From Neolewinella maritima (GTDB taxonomy: Bacteria > Bacteroidota > Bacteroidia > Chitinophagales > Saprospiraceae): a stretch of DNA of 64,000 nt. Every line of letters starts with the position of its first letter. Positions within the stretch are counted from its first letter, which is position 1. The stretch is taken from the NCBI RefSeq assembly GCF_923081025.1, contig NZ_CAKLPZ010000003.1:62001-126000 (forward strand), given 5' to 3'. The notes beneath the pieces were generated by a model. That model was not told the DNA's origin. It was given only the letters and a program-made list of their open reading frames with translations, and did no database searches. Positions 18,973-27,671 of the stretch are shown here, in pieces. The translations under genes were made by a program, and so were the position numbers.

Positions 18973-19902
18973 ATGAATCCCACCCAGCTCGCCACCCACA
19001 TCAAGCAGACGGCCTACGACCTCGGTTTCGGCTTCGTGGGCATCGCCCGGGCCGAACGCATGGAGCCCGAAGAGCAGCGTCTGGAAGCCTGGCTCAACGC
19101 CGGCCACCACGGCACGATGCAGTGGATGGAGAACCACTTCGACAAGCGCGTCGATCCCACCAAGCTGGTGCCCGGCGCGAAGTCGGTCATCAGCCTGCTG
19201 TACAACTACTTCCCGGCCGACGATACCCCCAGCCAGGAGGCCCCCAAGCTGGCCCGCTACGCCTACGGGCAGGACTACCACCACGTCGTACGCGCCAAGC
19301 TAAAGGAACTGGTGCACCGCCTGGAGGAATCGCTCGCGCACCCCATCGACGGCCGGGTATTCGTAGACAGTGCCCCGGTACTGGAACGCGACTGGGCCGC
19401 GCGCGCCGGTGCGGGGTGGGTGGGCAAGAACACCCTGCTGCTCAACCCCAAAGCCGGTAGCTACTTCTTCCTTGCCGAGCTCATCTCCGATCTGGCCCCG
19501 GCCGTAGACCAGCGCATCCGCGACCACTGCGGTACCTGCACCCGCTGCATCGACGCCTGCCCCACGGAGGCCATCAGCCCGTCCGGCTACGTCGTAGACG
19601 GCAGCAAGTGCATCAGCTACCTCACCATCGAGCTCAGAGAGGCTATCCCCGAAGAGTTCGCCGGCCGCATGGAGGGCTGGGCCTTCGGCTGCGACATCTG
19701 TCAGGAGGTCTGTCCCTGGAACCGCTTCAGCACGCCCCACGACGAGCCCGCCTTCCTCCCGCACCCGGAGCTCCCCGCCATGGGCCCGCGCGAATGGCAG
19801 GAGATGACGCAGGAGGTCTTCAGCCGGGTCTTCCGCAAATCTGCGGTGAAGCGTACGAAGTTTGGGGGCTTGCGGCGGAATGTTAGGTTCCTGGGGGAGT
19901 AG
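18973..19902 (+). CDS. queG: Epoxyqueuosine reductase QueG
   Basis: A 309-residue cobalamin- and iron-sulfur-dependent enzyme that reduces epoxyqueuosine to queuosine at position 34 of tRNAs with GUN anticodons. It has the N-terminal DUF1730 domain (GFVGIARAE, LYNYFP, YGQDYHHV, GWVGKNTLLLNP). Two ferredoxin-like [4Fe-4S] motifs follow: CGTCTRCIDACP (about residue 185) and CDICQEVCPWN (about 239). Length is typical. Cytosolic. The gene starts just after the gldK terminator, and its stop codon sits at the edge of an unusual tandem/inverted repeat block. Confidence 0.95.
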   Translation: MNPTQLATHIKQTAYDLGFGFVGIARAERMEPEEQRLEAWLNAGHHGTMQWMENHFDKRVDPTKLVPGAKSVISLLYNYFPADDTPSQEAPKLARYAYGQDYHHVVRAKLKELVHRLEESLAHPIDGRVFVDSAPVLERDWAARAGAGWVGKNTLLLNPKAGSYFFLAELISDLAPAVDQRIRDHCGTCTRCIDACPTEAISPSGYVVDGSKCISYLTIELREAIPEEFAGRMEGWAFGCDICQEVCPWNRFSTPHDEPAFLPHPELPAMGPREWQEMTQEVFSRVFRKSAVKRTKFGGLRRNVRFLGE

Positions 19903-20050
19903 ACCACTTTGTGGGTAGACCAGCTTCGCTGGGGGTAGACTGCTTCGCAGGTAGACCGCTTCGCGGAGTAGATGGTCCACTCCGCGAAGCGGTCTACCCA
20001 CGACAGTGGTCTATCTAGCCAAAGGCGGTCTACCCGCGAAGCGGTCTAAG
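19899..20050. repeat. Tandem and inverted GTAGACCGCTTCGCGG repeat block
   Basis: Six or more degenerate units of GTAGACCGCTTCGCGG fill the gap between queG and lspA, about four head-to-tail on the plus strand and then three inverted. The centre is a perfect hairpin with 19-bp arms (19951-19969 and 19979-19997). Outer arms starting with GTAGACCACT pair with AGTGGTCTAT near 20006-20014. The block touches both flanking stop codons, so it probably also acts as a bidirectional terminator. Confidence 0.8.
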
Positions 20051-20534
20051 TCCGAGAAGGCCGAAGCGCAAAAGGCAGCATAATAAACATCCCCCCCATG
20101 ATCGCCATATCTGCGACGTTGAAGATGCCGGTCTGCAGGCCGAGGGCCTTGAGGTGGAGCATATCGACGACGTGGCCGTAGAGGAGTCGGTCGACGATGT
20201 TGCTCAGGCCGCCGCCGACGATGAGGGACAGGGCTACGACCTGCCAGCCGTTGAGGAGCTTTTCGCGGAAGATGTAGTAGAGAAGCGCGATCAGGAGCAG
20301 GGCCGGGAAGAGGTTGAGCAGGATCGGGCGCCAGGTGTCATTGAGGCCGGAGCCGATGCTGAGGAAGGCTCCCGTATTGTGCACGTGGGTCAGGCGTAGG
20401 ATACCGTCAAGGTAGAACTGATCGGGCTCCCCCTGGAGGTGAACGGTAGCCAGGTACTTAGTCCACTGATCGAGCCCTACCGAGACGGCTACGACGACGA
20501 GTACGACCAGCAGCCGGGAACGAAAGGTCTTCAT
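20046..20534 (-). CDS. lspA: Lipoprotein signal peptidase II
   Basis: A 162-residue inner-membrane aspartyl protease that cleaves prolipoprotein signal peptides after lipidation. Four membrane helices are evident. The conserved boxes are DQWTKYL, HNTGAFLS, GGGLSNIVDRLLYGHVVDM and FNVADMAI; the Asp in NIVDR and the Asp in VADM are the catalytic pair. The ATG three codons upstream (20543) is an alternative start. It follows a TlpA-like thioredoxin gene on the same strand with a gap of about 20-30 bp, suggesting co-transcription. Confidence 0.95.
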   Translation of the reverse strand: MKTFRSRLLVVLVVVAVSVGLDQWTKYLATVHLQGEPDQFYLDGILRLTHVHNTGAFLSIGSGLNDTWRPILLNLFPALLLIALLYYIFREKLLNGWQVVALSLIVGGGLSNIVDRLLYGHVVDMLHLKALGLQTGIFNVADMAIMGGMFIMLPFALRPSRT

Positions 20535-20561
20535 GGGGGGCAAAGGTAGCGTACCGGAGTC

Positions 20562-21911
20562 TTAGCGACTACCCAGCACCTCAGCGAGCTTGCGCTCCAG
20601 CTCGGCACCGCGTAGGTTGCGGGCCAGGATGGTGCCGTCGCGGTCGAGCAGTACGGTCTGCGGGATGGAGGTGACCCCGTACAACTGCCCGTACGCACTC
20701 TGCCAGCCCTGCAGGTCGGAGACGTGGAGCCAGTCCAGCTTATCGGCAGCAATAGCCCCCTCCCAGCGCTCGCGGCGATCGTCCAGACTGACGCCCAGAA
20801 TCTCGAAACCCCGATCTTTATACTTGTGGTACATCTTCACCACATTGGGGTTTTCGCGGCGGCAGGGACCACACCAACTGGCCCAGAAATCTAGGAGGAC
20901 GACTTGTCCGCGCAGCGACTCCAGACTCAACTCCTCGCCCGCCGGAGTAGGCGCCGTGAAGAGCGGTGCCGGTGCACCGATGATGAAACTGGCCAGCCCG
21001 GCCGTCTGCTGCTTCACAAATGCAATAGCCCCGGGCTCGCTGTCCTCGTATTCATCGATAAGCGCGCGGGCTACGGGCATGGTGGCGGGGTGCTTGGCGG
21101 GGAACAGTGCACCCAGGGCGCCGCTGCGGGCCAGAAAACGCGCCTTGCCACCGGCGGGCCAGTGGGCCGTCTGCTCCAGTATGACATCGGCGATCTCGTC
21201 GGCCGGCAGGGCCTTGAGTAGGGTAGTGGTGAAGCCGCGGGTGCCCTCGAAGGTCCACGACAGGTCGTCATAGCCCGGGTCCGTGAAGTCTACGAACTGA
21301 AAGTAGGTCTGCGCGTAGTGACCGACCTCGCTGGGGTACTGCTCCTGATCCGCCGAGTAGTAGCTGAGGTAGGTATTCAGGCTGGCGACGCGGCCGAGCA
21401 GGGGATATTCGATTGCCATACGGGCGACCAGCTCGCGCTTGTCCTGATCGAGCTGCCGCATGGCCTCCTTCCCCTCGCGGTTGACCCGCTCGTCCTGGAT
21501 CACCTGGATGTCCTGGATCAGGGTAGTGTAGCGCTCGTTGAAGGCCTCGAAGTCGGCCTTGAGCTGTACGTAGGCGGTATTGATCGCGCTACCCCCTACC
21601 GTAGCCTGACGTAGCGCTTCGCAGTTGCCATGCAGCGTTAGGGAATCCTCACCGCCGAGGATGATCGGCACGGCGTTAGACGCATCGGTACCTATGTAGC
21701 GAAATACGGGTTCGGGTATCGATAGGCTGAGTTGGTACGACCCGTCCGGCCGCTCTGCCAGCGGTAGCAATGGCTCGAAGCCAAAGCCGGTGAAGCGAAA
21801 TAATTGGATGGGTTGGGTGCAGTCCGCAAGCTCGGCGGTCAGGGTCACTTGCCGCTGGGCGGTCAGCGTACCGGTAGTGAGTACACAAAGCAGGAGAAGG
21901 ATACGCAGCAT
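20562..21911 (-). CDS. TlpA-like periplasmic thioredoxin with DUF4369-type N-terminal domain
   Basis: A 449-residue exported protein (signal peptide about 1-18, TLTA). The N-terminal beta domain resembles DUF4369, a helical middle follows (about 130-290), and the C-terminal AhpC/TSA-thioredoxin domain (about 310-449) has the redox motif WCGPC and the cis-Pro segment TSIPQTVLLD. Such proteins are widespread in Bacteroidota as periplasmic thiol-disulfide reductases; the partner is unknown. The gene precedes lspA on the same strand. A GC-rich dispersed repeat copy lies 24-46 bp upstream of the start. Confidence 0.85.
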   Translation of the reverse strand: MLRILLLLCVLTTGTLTAQRQVTLTAELADCTQPIQLFRFTGFGFEPLLPLAERPDGSYQLSLSIPEPVFRYIGTDASNAVPIILGGEDSLTLHGNCEALRQATVGGSAINTAYVQLKADFEAFNERYTTLIQDIQVIQDERVNREGKEAMRQLDQDKRELVARMAIEYPLLGRVASLNTYLSYYSADQEQYPSEVGHYAQTYFQFVDFTDPGYDDLSWTFEGTRGFTTTLLKALPADEIADVILEQTAHWPAGGKARFLARSGALGALFPAKHPATMPVARALIDEYEDSEPGAIAFVKQQTAGLASFIIGAPAPLFTAPTPAGEELSLESLRGQVVLLDFWASWCGPCRRENPNVVKMYHKYKDRGFEILGVSLDDRRERWEGAIAADKLDWLHVSDLQGWQSAYGQLYGVTSIPQTVLLDRDGTILARNLRGAELERKLAEVLGSR

Positions 21912-21934
21912 ACCGCGAATTTACGGCCAAACCT

Positions 21935-21957
21935 CCGCACCCGCGACCCCGCCCACC
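21935..21957 (+). repeat. GC-rich dispersed repeat, intergenic
   Basis: Forward copy CCGCACCCGCGACCCCGCCC between the TlpA-like gene and the next plus-strand gene. Confidence 0.7.
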
Positions 21958-22051
21958 GGTGTTGACCGATAAAACACGGCCGTCCGACGAAAAACGCCGC
22001 AGCATGCGCCCCCGCCGCCAACCCGCCGTACGTATAGCCTGTTTAGTCGGC

Positions 22052-22534
22052 ATGGCATCCATCCGCTCCCCCTTCGAACGCTCGCCCATCCGTACCGCCC
22101 TGGGTATCGTCGTGGCGCTGGTCGTACTGTACGTGCTCTTCTCCATCGTCGGGTGGATCATCGCGCTGTTGTACCGTCTGGCCCCGCTGGCCCTGGTCGC
22201 CGCGCTCATCATCGACTACAAGGTGGTGGTCAATTACGTGACCGGCATCAAGAACCTGTTCCAGCGCAACTGGGTCTACGGCCTGGCCGCCAGCGCTCTG
22301 ACCGTAGTGCTCTACCCCTTCGTATTCCTCTACTTCCTGGGCACCGCCCTGTTCAAAAAGAAGGTCCGCGAAGCCCGGCGGGAAGCCGACGTGCAACGCC
22401 ACGGTAAATGGGTCGACTACGAGGAAGTAAGCAACGAGCCCATGGACATCGACGCCGACATCGAACTGCTGCCCCCTCCCCCCCCCGAGCCCCGCCGCCG
22501 CGACGAACCGGGCTACGACGAGTACTTCAAGTAA
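22052..22534 (+). CDS. Hypothetical membrane protein with acidic/proline C-tail
   Basis: A 160-residue protein from ATG 22052 with three hydrophobic stretches (about residues 14-35, 40-56 and 75-97), a basic cytosolic segment (KKKVREARREADVQRHGKW) and an acidic tail ending in a run of prolines followed by a DEYFK terminus. The frame is open further upstream, but that region is basic and shadows promoter DNA. No recognised family; the pattern is common among Bacteroidota-specific membrane proteins. It is followed after 3 bp by a glycosyltransferase gene, probably the same transcript. Confidence 0.65.
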   Translation: MASIRSPFERSPIRTALGIVVALVVLYVLFSIVGWIIALLYRLAPLALVAALIIDYKVVVNYVTGIKNLFQRNWVYGLAASALTVVLYPFVFLYFLGTALFKKKVREARREADVQRHGKWVDYEEVSNEPMDIDADIELLPPPPPEPRRRDEPGYDEYFK

Positions 22535-22537
22535 GCT

Positions 22538-23662
22538 TTGGGCGTACTGGCAGCCGTCCCCCCGCTCCTGGCCCTGGTCTACGGCCTGTGGCAGGCCTAT
22601 AATTTCTACTACTGGCGGCGGGCTGCTGCCGTCCGGTATCCCGCTACTACCGAGCGGCTGACTATCGCCATTCTGGTCCCTTTCCGCAACGAAGCCGCCC
22701 ACCTGCCGGCCCTAGTAGCATCGCTGCGGCAGCAGGATTACCCCACCGACCGCTACGAGATCGTGCTGCTGGACGATCACTCTACGGATGGCGGGGCCGC
22801 GGGTGCGCGGGAATTATACCCGGACATTAGGATAGTCCGACTGCAGGACCACCCAGACTATCACACCGACGTAGCCCACAAAAAAGCTGCCCTCCGGCTA
22901 GGTATGGATAGCACGAGCGCGCAGCTCATCGTGACCACCGATGCAGACTGTCGGTGGCCAGCCGGAGTACTCTCCGAACTCAACCGTATCGCCGCGGCGG
23001 GCTACGATGTAGTGCTGGGGCCAGTGGGTATTGCCCCGGTATATGATGCCTGCTCCGCCTTCCAGGCCCTGGATGTGCTGGGCTACCAACTCTTCACGGC
23101 GGCTACCGCAGCGGCGGGTACGCCGGCACTGGCCAACGGGGCCCACTTCGCCTTCCGGCGCACGGCCTTCGAAGGGGTAGGGGGTTACACTGGCGTTGAT
23201 CACCTCCCCTCCGGCGATGACGTGCTGCTGCTGCATAAGTTCGTAGCGGCGGGCCTCCGGATCGCGTGTGCCACCTCCCCCGCGGTACAGGTGACGACGA
23301 AGCCGGAAGCCGGCTGGCGGGCTATGCTACTGCAGCGCATCCGCTGGGCGGGCAAGGCGGGGAACTACGGAAGCACCGCCCTGAGCGTAGCCCAGGGCCT
23401 GGCCTTTTTGACCTCCCTGGGTATCCTGGTAGGTCTGCTGTGGGGGCTATTCGATAGTCGTTTTCTGTGGGCTGCGGCCGTAGCCTGGCTATTCAAGGGA
23501 GTGGCGGATGCGGTGCTACTGCGGTCGGTCAGTCGGCACTACGGGCGGGGCGCGTTGATGCGGTGGTACGCCCTGGCCCAGCTGATCTACCCCTTCTACC
23601 TGGTGGGGGTGGGGACGGCGGCGTTACTGGGCGTAAAGGTAGCCTGGAAGGGGCGTGGTTGA
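22538..23662 (+). CDS. Family 2 glycosyltransferase
   Basis: A 374-residue membrane-associated GT2 enzyme. The GT-A domain shows PFRNEAAHLPALVASLRQQ, LLDDHSTDGG, the metal-binding TTDADCRW (DxD), and QRIRWAGKAG (the QxxRW-like acceptor/processive motif). One N-terminal and three C-terminal membrane helices are visible. The donor and acceptor sugars cannot be inferred. The only plausible start is TTG at 22538, 3 bp after the upstream stop; no ATG exists near the N-terminal helix. Confidence 0.88.
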   Translation: MGVLAAVPPLLALVYGLWQAYNFYYWRRAAAVRYPATTERLTIAILVPFRNEAAHLPALVASLRQQDYPTDRYEIVLLDDHSTDGGAAGARELYPDIRIVRLQDHPDYHTDVAHKKAALRLGMDSTSAQLIVTTDADCRWPAGVLSELNRIAAAGYDVVLGPVGIAPVYDACSAFQALDVLGYQLFTAATAAAGTPALANGAHFAFRRTAFEGVGGYTGVDHLPSGDDVLLLHKFVAAGLRIACATSPAVQVTTKPEAGWRAMLLQRIRWAGKAGNYGSTALSVAQGLAFLTSLGILVGLLWGLFDSRFLWAAAVAWLFKGVADAVLLRSVSRHYGRGALMRWYALAQLIYPFYLVGVGTAALLGVKVAWKGRG

Positions 23663-23666
23663 TCTA

Positions 23667-24659
23667 CTAGAACCGGGCAGCCGGGGCTACATCCTGCCCT
23701 GCAAACAGCGCCTTGACGTACTTAAAGTTGGCCGTCACGCCGATCATGGCTGCATTGTCCGTGCAGTATTCGAGGCGGGGGACGAAGGTGGTCCAGCCGC
23801 GCTGCTGCCCCTCCGCTTCGAGTCGGGCGCGCAGCGCGCTGTTGGCGCTCACTCCACCGGCCAGGGCGACCTGTTTTAGCCCCGTCTGCTCGGCTGCGGT
23901 GACGAGCTTGCCGATGAGCGTACTTACGATGGCTTCCTGTACGGCGGCGCAGATATCGGGCAGGTGGTCGCGCACGTAGCCGGGATCTTCCTTCGCCTTT
24001 TTTTGTAGGGTATAGAGGATACTGGTTTTCAGTCCGCTGAAGCTGAAGTTCAACTCCCCCGGGTCGGGCTGAGCGAACTGTAGGACGGGCGTACCCGCAG
24101 CGGCTAGTCTATCGATCTCGGGGCCGGCGGGGTAGGGTAGGCCCAGTAGCTTGCCGGATTTATCGAAGGCTTCCCCCGCCGCATCATCGATGGTATAGCC
24201 GATGATCTCCTGGTCGAGCGCGTCGTGCACGACGATCAGTTGGGTGTGGCCGCCGGAAACGGTGAGGCAGAGAAAGGGGAAGTCGGGATAGGGGGGCTCG
24301 GCAAAGTGGGCCAGGACATGGGCCTGCATATGGTCTACCTCGATCAGAGGCAGGTCCCGCGCCAGGGCAAAGGCTTTGGCGAAACTGACGCCTACCATGA
24401 GCGAGCCGATGAGTCCGGGTCCGCGGGTGAAGGCGACCGCCTGGATGTCCTGTGCGGTCACCCCGGCCCGCTGCAGGGCTACGGCTACGGTGGGTACGAT
24501 GTTGCGCTGGTGGGCGCGGCTGGCGAACTCGGGCACCACGCCTCCGTATTCGACGTGAACGGCCTGTCCGGCGGTGACGTTGCTCAACACCCGACCATCG
24601 CGGACGACGGCGGCGGAGGTGTCATCGCAGCTGGATTCAATGGCGAGTAGGGTAGGCAT
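23667..24659 (-). CDS. tsaD: tRNA N6-adenosine threonylcarbamoyltransferase TsaD
   Basis: A 330-residue ASKHA-fold enzyme that transfers the threonylcarbamoyl group from TC-AMP to A37 of ANN-decoding tRNAs, with TsaB and TsaE. It has the N-terminal AIESSCDDTSAAVV, the metal-binding pair in HMQAHVLAHF, SGGHTQLI and GGVSANSALR, and near the C terminus the TDNAAMIG motif. Length and start are normal. It is convergent with the glycosyltransferase gene, with 4 bp between the stops. Confidence 0.97.
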   Translation of the reverse strand: MPTLLAIESSCDDTSAAVVRDGRVLSNVTAGQAVHVEYGGVVPEFASRAHQRNIVPTVAVALQRAGVTAQDIQAVAFTRGPGLIGSLMVGVSFAKAFALARDLPLIEVDHMQAHVLAHFAEPPYPDFPFLCLTVSGGHTQLIVVHDALDQEIIGYTIDDAAGEAFDKSGKLLGLPYPAGPEIDRLAAAGTPVLQFAQPDPGELNFSFSGLKTSILYTLQKKAKEDPGYVRDHLPDICAAVQEAIVSTLIGKLVTAAEQTGLKQVALAGGVSANSALRARLEAEGQQRGWTTFVPRLEYCTDNAAMIGVTANFKYVKALFAGQDVAPAARF

Positions 24660-24774
24660 AGCCGGTCAAACAACAAAATCGAAGCCAGCGTTGCACCAAG
24701 TCGGAAGGCAATTGCATCTAGATGGGACAAGATGCCCTAACGCAGCCCCGGTGGAAAACGTATATTTACCCCGG

Positions 24775-24811
24775 GTGCCGGTAGCCGGCACGGGAAATTG
24801 TTTTATACTTG
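24775..24811 (+). promoter_or_regulatory. Candidate promoter with adjacent hairpin upstream of the 193-residue gene
   Basis: TATACTTG at 24804-24811 fits the TAnnTTTG -7 box with one mismatch, 19 bp before the ATG at 24831. Directly upstream is a perfect 7-bp hairpin GTGCCGG-TAG-CCGGCAC (24775-24791) that could be an operator for the divergent tsaD/24831 pair. Confidence 0.4.
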
Positions 24812-24830
24812 CACCACTTAACTGTCTACG

Positions 24831-25412
24831 ATGCGCAAACTATTTAGCCTGGCTTTTCTGGTCCTGGCCTTTGTCCTGGCCTTCCTCCTGTACCGCAGTA
24901 TCGAGGAGCCCATCACCTTCGCCGATCAGCGCGCACTGCGGGAAGACGCGGTATCCGACCAGCTCAAAATAATTCGCACCACCCAGGAAATGTACCGGGA
25001 CATCACCGGCATGTTCGCCCCCAACTTCGATACCCTCAAGCAAGTACTGCGGGAAGGTCGCTTCACCGAAGTGCGCATCATCGGCGACCCCGATGACCCC
25101 AACTTCGACCCCACCACGGCCTACGACACGACCTATTTCCCCGCCATCGATAGCGTGAACGCGCTGGGTATCGACCTGGACCGGCTGGAGTACGTGCCCT
25201 ACACCGACGACATGAGCTTCGACATCGCCGCCGACACCATCGACTACCAGTCGACTAAGGTGCCCGTAGTGCAGGTGGGTATTGCCCGCAAGGAGTTCAT
25301 GGACCGTTTCGGCGACGTCCGCTTCAAGCGCTACGACCAGATGTACGATCCCAACAAGCCGCTCAAGTTCGGTGACCTCAGTAAGCCCAGCCTGGCCGGG
25401 AATTGGGAATAA
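24831..25412 (+). CDS. Conserved hypothetical membrane-anchored protein
   Basis: A 193-residue protein with an uncleaved-looking N-terminal helix (about 4-21) and a soluble periplasmic part of mixed alpha/beta composition (QLKIIRTTQEMYRDITGMFAPNFDTL, then acidic segments). The motif around TQEMYR resembles a type of short coiled helix seen in pilin-like Bacteroidota proteins, but I do not recognise a defined family. It overlaps the next gene (DUF3822) by 10 bp, and an rsmD-like gene follows, a gene order seen repeatedly in Bacteroidota. Function unknown. Confidence 0.7.
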   Translation: MRKLFSLAFLVLAFVLAFLLYRSIEEPITFADQRALREDAVSDQLKIIRTTQEMYRDITGMFAPNFDTLKQVLREGRFTEVRIIGDPDDPNFDPTTAYDTTYFPAIDSVNALGIDLDRLEYVPYTDDMSFDIAADTIDYQSTKVPVVQVGIARKEFMDRFGDVRFKRYDQMYDPNKPLKFGDLSKPSLAGNWE

Positions 25413-26251
25413 GCAACAACGATATTACCGCACCGGCCTTCCGGCCGGATGCTACGCCTGATTACGAACTGTCTATCCTCACGGGGGTAGACAGTTTTGT
25501 GTATGTCATCCGCAACCGGATCACCAACCAGCTCCTGGCCTACCACCGCAGCGAGCTGCCGGCCGTAGAAGCCGTAGACCGACCTGCCCGACTGGCACAG
25601 CTGGTAGAAGCCGACGTCCGCCTGCGTGACCTCCGGTACGGAAACGTTTTACTGGGATGGGATACGCCGGCCTTCACGCTGGTACCGGACGATCTGTTCG
25701 ACGGCACCCAGGCCCGCAGCTACCTCGAGCAGCTCACGGTCGTGGGTCTGGAGGACGAGGTCCGCCACGAAACCTACCACGAGCTGGGTAGTAGCCTGGT
25801 CTACGTAGCGCGCCGGGATGACCTGCTGGAGACCGCCCGTCTGTTCCACACCCCCCGCATACAGCACTACGCCGGCGGCCTGCTGACGGCCTGGGCATCG
25901 CGCGCGCGCCGGCTGCAGCACGAGGCAATCTCCTGCTCGGTACGGGGCAAGCGCCTACTGCTGGCCGGTCACCGCAACGGCAAGCTGCTGTATTATAATA
26001 CCTTCACCTGGGAGTCTTCTCAGGATGCCGTGTACTATCTGCTGCTGGCCTACACCCAGGCCGGCTTCTCCCCCAGTCGTGCCGCGCTCTACCTCAGCGG
26101 GGAGATCGGGACGACGGATGAACTCTACTACCAGTTTTACCGCTACGTAGAGGATATTCGGTTCAGTGTCTATCCCGTGCCCCCTACCGTTGGGCCTATT
26201 TTGGAAGAGCTGCCCCCCCACCGCTACTTCGACCTGCTCTGCCTGGCCTGA
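25403..26251 (+). CDS. DUF3822 family protein
   Basis: A 282-residue cytosolic protein with the DUF3822 pattern: a two-lobed ASKHA-like fold, N-terminal YELSILTGVDSFVYVI strand, a central ALTLVPDDLF-like segment, and a second half SCSVRGKRLLLAGHRNGKLLYYNTFTWESSQDAVYYLLL. DUF3822 genes typically sit directly upstream of rsmD in Bacteroidota, as here. Start is TTG at 25403, overlapping the upstream gene by 10 bp; no better start exists. Function unknown. Confidence 0.82.
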   Translation: MGISNNDITAPAFRPDATPDYELSILTGVDSFVYVIRNRITNQLLAYHRSELPAVEAVDRPARLAQLVEADVRLRDLRYGNVLLGWDTPAFTLVPDDLFDGTQARSYLEQLTVVGLEDEVRHETYHELGSSLVYVARRDDLLETARLFHTPRIQHYAGGLLTAWASRARRLQHEAISCSVRGKRLLLAGHRNGKLLYYNTFTWESSQDAVYYLLLAYTQAGFSPSRAALYLSGEIGTTDELYYQFYRYVEDIRFSVYPVPPTVGPILEELPPHRYFDLLCLA

Positions 26252-26273
26252 GTACGCCCTACCTTTCTCTACC

Positions 26274-26816
26274 ATGCGCATCATCTCCGGCAAGTTCAAG
26301 GGACGCCGCTTCAGCCCACCGGCGGACAACTGGCCCACCCGGCCCACCACCGACTACGCCAAGGAGGGACTGTTCAACCTGCTCAACAACCGCTTCTACT
26401 TCGAAGACCAGCGGGTGCTCGACCTGTTCGGCGGTACGGGTAGTCACGATTATGAATTCGTGAGCCGGGGCTGCTGTGACGTGACCTACGTAGACAAGCA
26501 CCCCCCGGCGGTCAACTTCGTGAAGAAGACGGTCGCTACCCTGGGTATCGAAGACTGTATGCAGGTATGGCGCATGGATGTATTCAAGTTCATCGCCCGC
26601 CCGGTCACGGAACCCTATACCTACGTATTCGCCGGTCCGCCCTACCCGCTGCCCAATATCCCGGAACTGCCGGACCTGATCTTTGGCGCCGGCCTGATCG
26701 CGCCGGGTGGCCTGTTCGTACTGGAGCACAACCCCCACCACGACTTCACGGGCGATGAGCGCTGTACGGAAGTGCGCAATTATGGTAAGACGATCTTTAG
26801 CTTCTTCCAGACCTAA
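26274..26816 (+). CDS. rsmD: RsmD-like RNA methyltransferase with altered DPPY motif
   Basis: A 180-residue Rossmann methyltransferase of the RsmD family (16S rRNA m2G966). It starts with the typical MRIISGKFKGRRF, has RPTTDYAKEGLFNLL and the SAM motif VLDLFGGTGS, and ends in a short strand IFSFF. The catalytic (D/N)PPY motif reads GPPY (FAGPPYPLP, residues near 122), because the codon is GGT. This substitution would be expected to impair target-base positioning. Start at ATG 26274 follows DUF3822 by 22 bp. Confidence 0.85.
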   Translation: MRIISGKFKGRRFSPPADNWPTRPTTDYAKEGLFNLLNNRFYFEDQRVLDLFGGTGSHDYEFVSRGCCDVTYVDKHPPAVNFVKKTVATLGIEDCMQVWRMDVFKFIARPVTEPYTYVFAGPPYPLPNIPELPDLIFGAGLIAPGGLFVLEHNPHHDFTGDERCTEVRNYGKTIFSFFQT

Positions 26817-26896
26817 GTACGGCGAGAATCGACGGTAGGCCGATCATGACACGCGACACGGGCCGGCGGAAGCGTTAGCTAGCAAACCGAGGGTGT

Positions 26897-27592
26897 ATGT
26901 GCCGGCTTTGCTTGTTGTTCCTGCTGTTTTCCTGCGCGCTATCCGGCCAGACCCTGGAGCGAAGCTTCGGTCTGGAGCTCACCCCCCAGCTCGGCGGACA
27001 ACGGATTTCCGGCACCAGCAATGCCACCTTCACCCAACTCGACCGGCTGGATAGCCTGGAGCAGGGCGGCTTCAGTTACGGCCTGGGACTGACCTACGAA
27101 TCGCGGGTCGACCGCATCGGCTACACCACCGGACTGCGCTTTACCCACCTGGGCTATACTACTATGCAGCAGGCACGTCCCGGAGTGACGGGGGGGACCT
27201 TCTCCGAAGAACTGACGGCTAATTACCTGGCCATCCCCTTCGAGCTCAACTTCTACCAGGACGCTACCGAGCGGGATCGCGTGATGTTCTTCCTTGGTGT
27301 CGGCTTACAGTACCACCTTGGCAGCCGCACCGAGCGTACCATCTACCAGGACGGGCAGGCACAGGGCACCGAGCGCCTCCCGGACGATGCGGTAGACTAC
27401 CGGGGGCTGGTCACTTCCCTGACCACCGGCATCGGCTACGATCGCAAGCTGAGCAGTGACTGGGCTATCCGCTTTCAGCCGACCTTTCAGTTCTTCCTGA
27501 ATGGTAACCTGCGTCCTACCGATACTACGGTAGCCAACCGCAACTACTATCAGGTGGGCCTGCGGGTAGTGGTGCGACGGCTATTTATCTAG
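26897..27592 (+). CDS. Outer-membrane beta-barrel protein
   Basis: A 231-residue protein with a signal peptide (MCRLCLLFLLFSCALSGQ) and a mature chain of alternating polar/apolar strands with aromatic girdles (SFGLELTPQLGG, FSYGLGLTYESR, YTTGLRFTHLGY, YLAIPFELNFY, FFLGVGLQYHLG). It ends in the strand YYQVGLRVVVRRLFI. This fits the PorT/OmpW-like 8-stranded barrels common in Bacteroidota. Exact family and ligand are unknown. It is monocistronic, followed by the GH3-like gene after 79 bp. Confidence 0.78.
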   Translation: MCRLCLLFLLFSCALSGQTLERSFGLELTPQLGGQRISGTSNATFTQLDRLDSLEQGGFSYGLGLTYESRVDRIGYTTGLRFTHLGYTTMQQARPGVTGGTFSEELTANYLAIPFELNFYQDATERDRVMFFLGVGLQYHLGSRTERTIYQDGQAQGTERLPDDAVDYRGLVTSLTTGIGYDRKLSSDWAIRFQPTFQFFLNGNLRPTDTTVANRNYYQVGLRVVVRRLFI

Positions 27593-27671
27593 TCGCACTC
27601 CGCACGCGAACGTGTAGCCAGCCACTTACGTTACTCCACCCGTACTGCTTGCTTCACCTTAGCCCCCTCCT

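Noticed and set aside
19899-20050. CRISPR array
   Set aside because: The repeated units are only about 16 bp, sit with little or no spacer and are present in both orientations. No cas genes are nearby.
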